Positions 63,875 to 64,000 of a stretch of 64,000 bases of DNA are shown piece by piece. Every line of letters starts with the position of its first letter. Within the stretch, counting starts at the first letter, position 1. The stretch is taken from NCBI GenBank assembly GCA_039105265.1, contig JAPFFF010000005.1, positions 3,209,501 to 3,273,500 on the forward strand. The letters run 5' to 3'. The position numbers were made by a program, and so were the translations under genes. The notes below the pieces were generated by a model. That model was not told the DNA's origin, did not search any database, and worked only from the letters and a program-made list of their open reading frames with translations. Source of the DNA: Tritrichomonas musculus (Eukaryota > Parabasalia > Tritrichomonadida > Tritrichomonadidae).

Positions 63875-64000
63875 TTTGTATTTCAATAAGAAATAATCGT
63901 TTAGAAAATTATGAATTATTAAAATATGCTGTTTTTCCTCTATCTTTGTTTAAAAGAACTTTACAGCTATATTGAAGAATTTATACCAATTAGTGATGTT

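Overview
The window looks like nuclear DNA of a parabasalid protist, most likely a Tritrichomonas-like trichomonad. This is inference from several signs. The DNA is very AT-rich, the coding regions are long and apparently intronless, and intergenic spaces are short. Several starts carry TCAYT-type initiator motifs 5 to 25 bases upstream. There are BspA-type leucine-rich repeat (LRR) and DUF3447-type remnants, an expanded kinase and HECT repertoire, and a SecA-like ATPase. No introns, operons or CRISPR arrays are seen.

Layout. 1-10.6 kb: a homeodomain-like/WD40 protein, an AT-rich gap, a metacaspase-like protein without its catalytic His, then UFD1 and a USP7-type deubiquitinase read divergently from a 107-base spacer. 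10.6-17 kb: an accessory region with a 74-base poly-T tract, a complete pogo/Tigger-type transposon with an intact transposase, a 250-base MITE-like repeat, two decayed surface/ankyrin-type genes (one with a 70-base tandem array) and a tRNA-Gly(GCC). 17.3-19.6 kb: a Dsc3-like membrane ubiquitin-fold protein and a short SART1/Snu66 splicing factor. 20-28.2 kb: a broken SecA-like ATPase locus on the minus strand and, head to head with it, a second broken gene on the plus strand.

28.8-48.4 kb: a giant SPRY-HECT ubiquitin ligase, an armadillo-like helical protein, an LRR protein, and two tandem paralogues resembling SAPS/PP6 regulatory subunits. These paralogues are separated by a 1.5-kb repeat-rich, possibly mobile spacer and share a near-identical tract. 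48.5-58.5 kb: a TCAF/M60-like protein with a predicted acylated N-terminus, a C2-like protein, a kinase with Sel1-like repeats, an inositol polyphosphate 5-phosphatase and a DYRK/Yak1-type kinase. 58.6-64 kb: a 0.7-kb MITE-like element, a coiled-coil protein, a degenerate Nudix-like protein, an HP1-like chromodomain protein, a GC-rich foldback element and a PABPN1-like RNA-binding protein.

Ubiquitin and quality-control functions recur: UFD1 (p97 adaptor), USP, Dsc3-like subunit and HECT ligase. They are not in one transcription unit, so physical clustering may be chance. The two most unusual regions are the SecA-like locus and the GC-rich foldback element at 62.6-62.9 kb.
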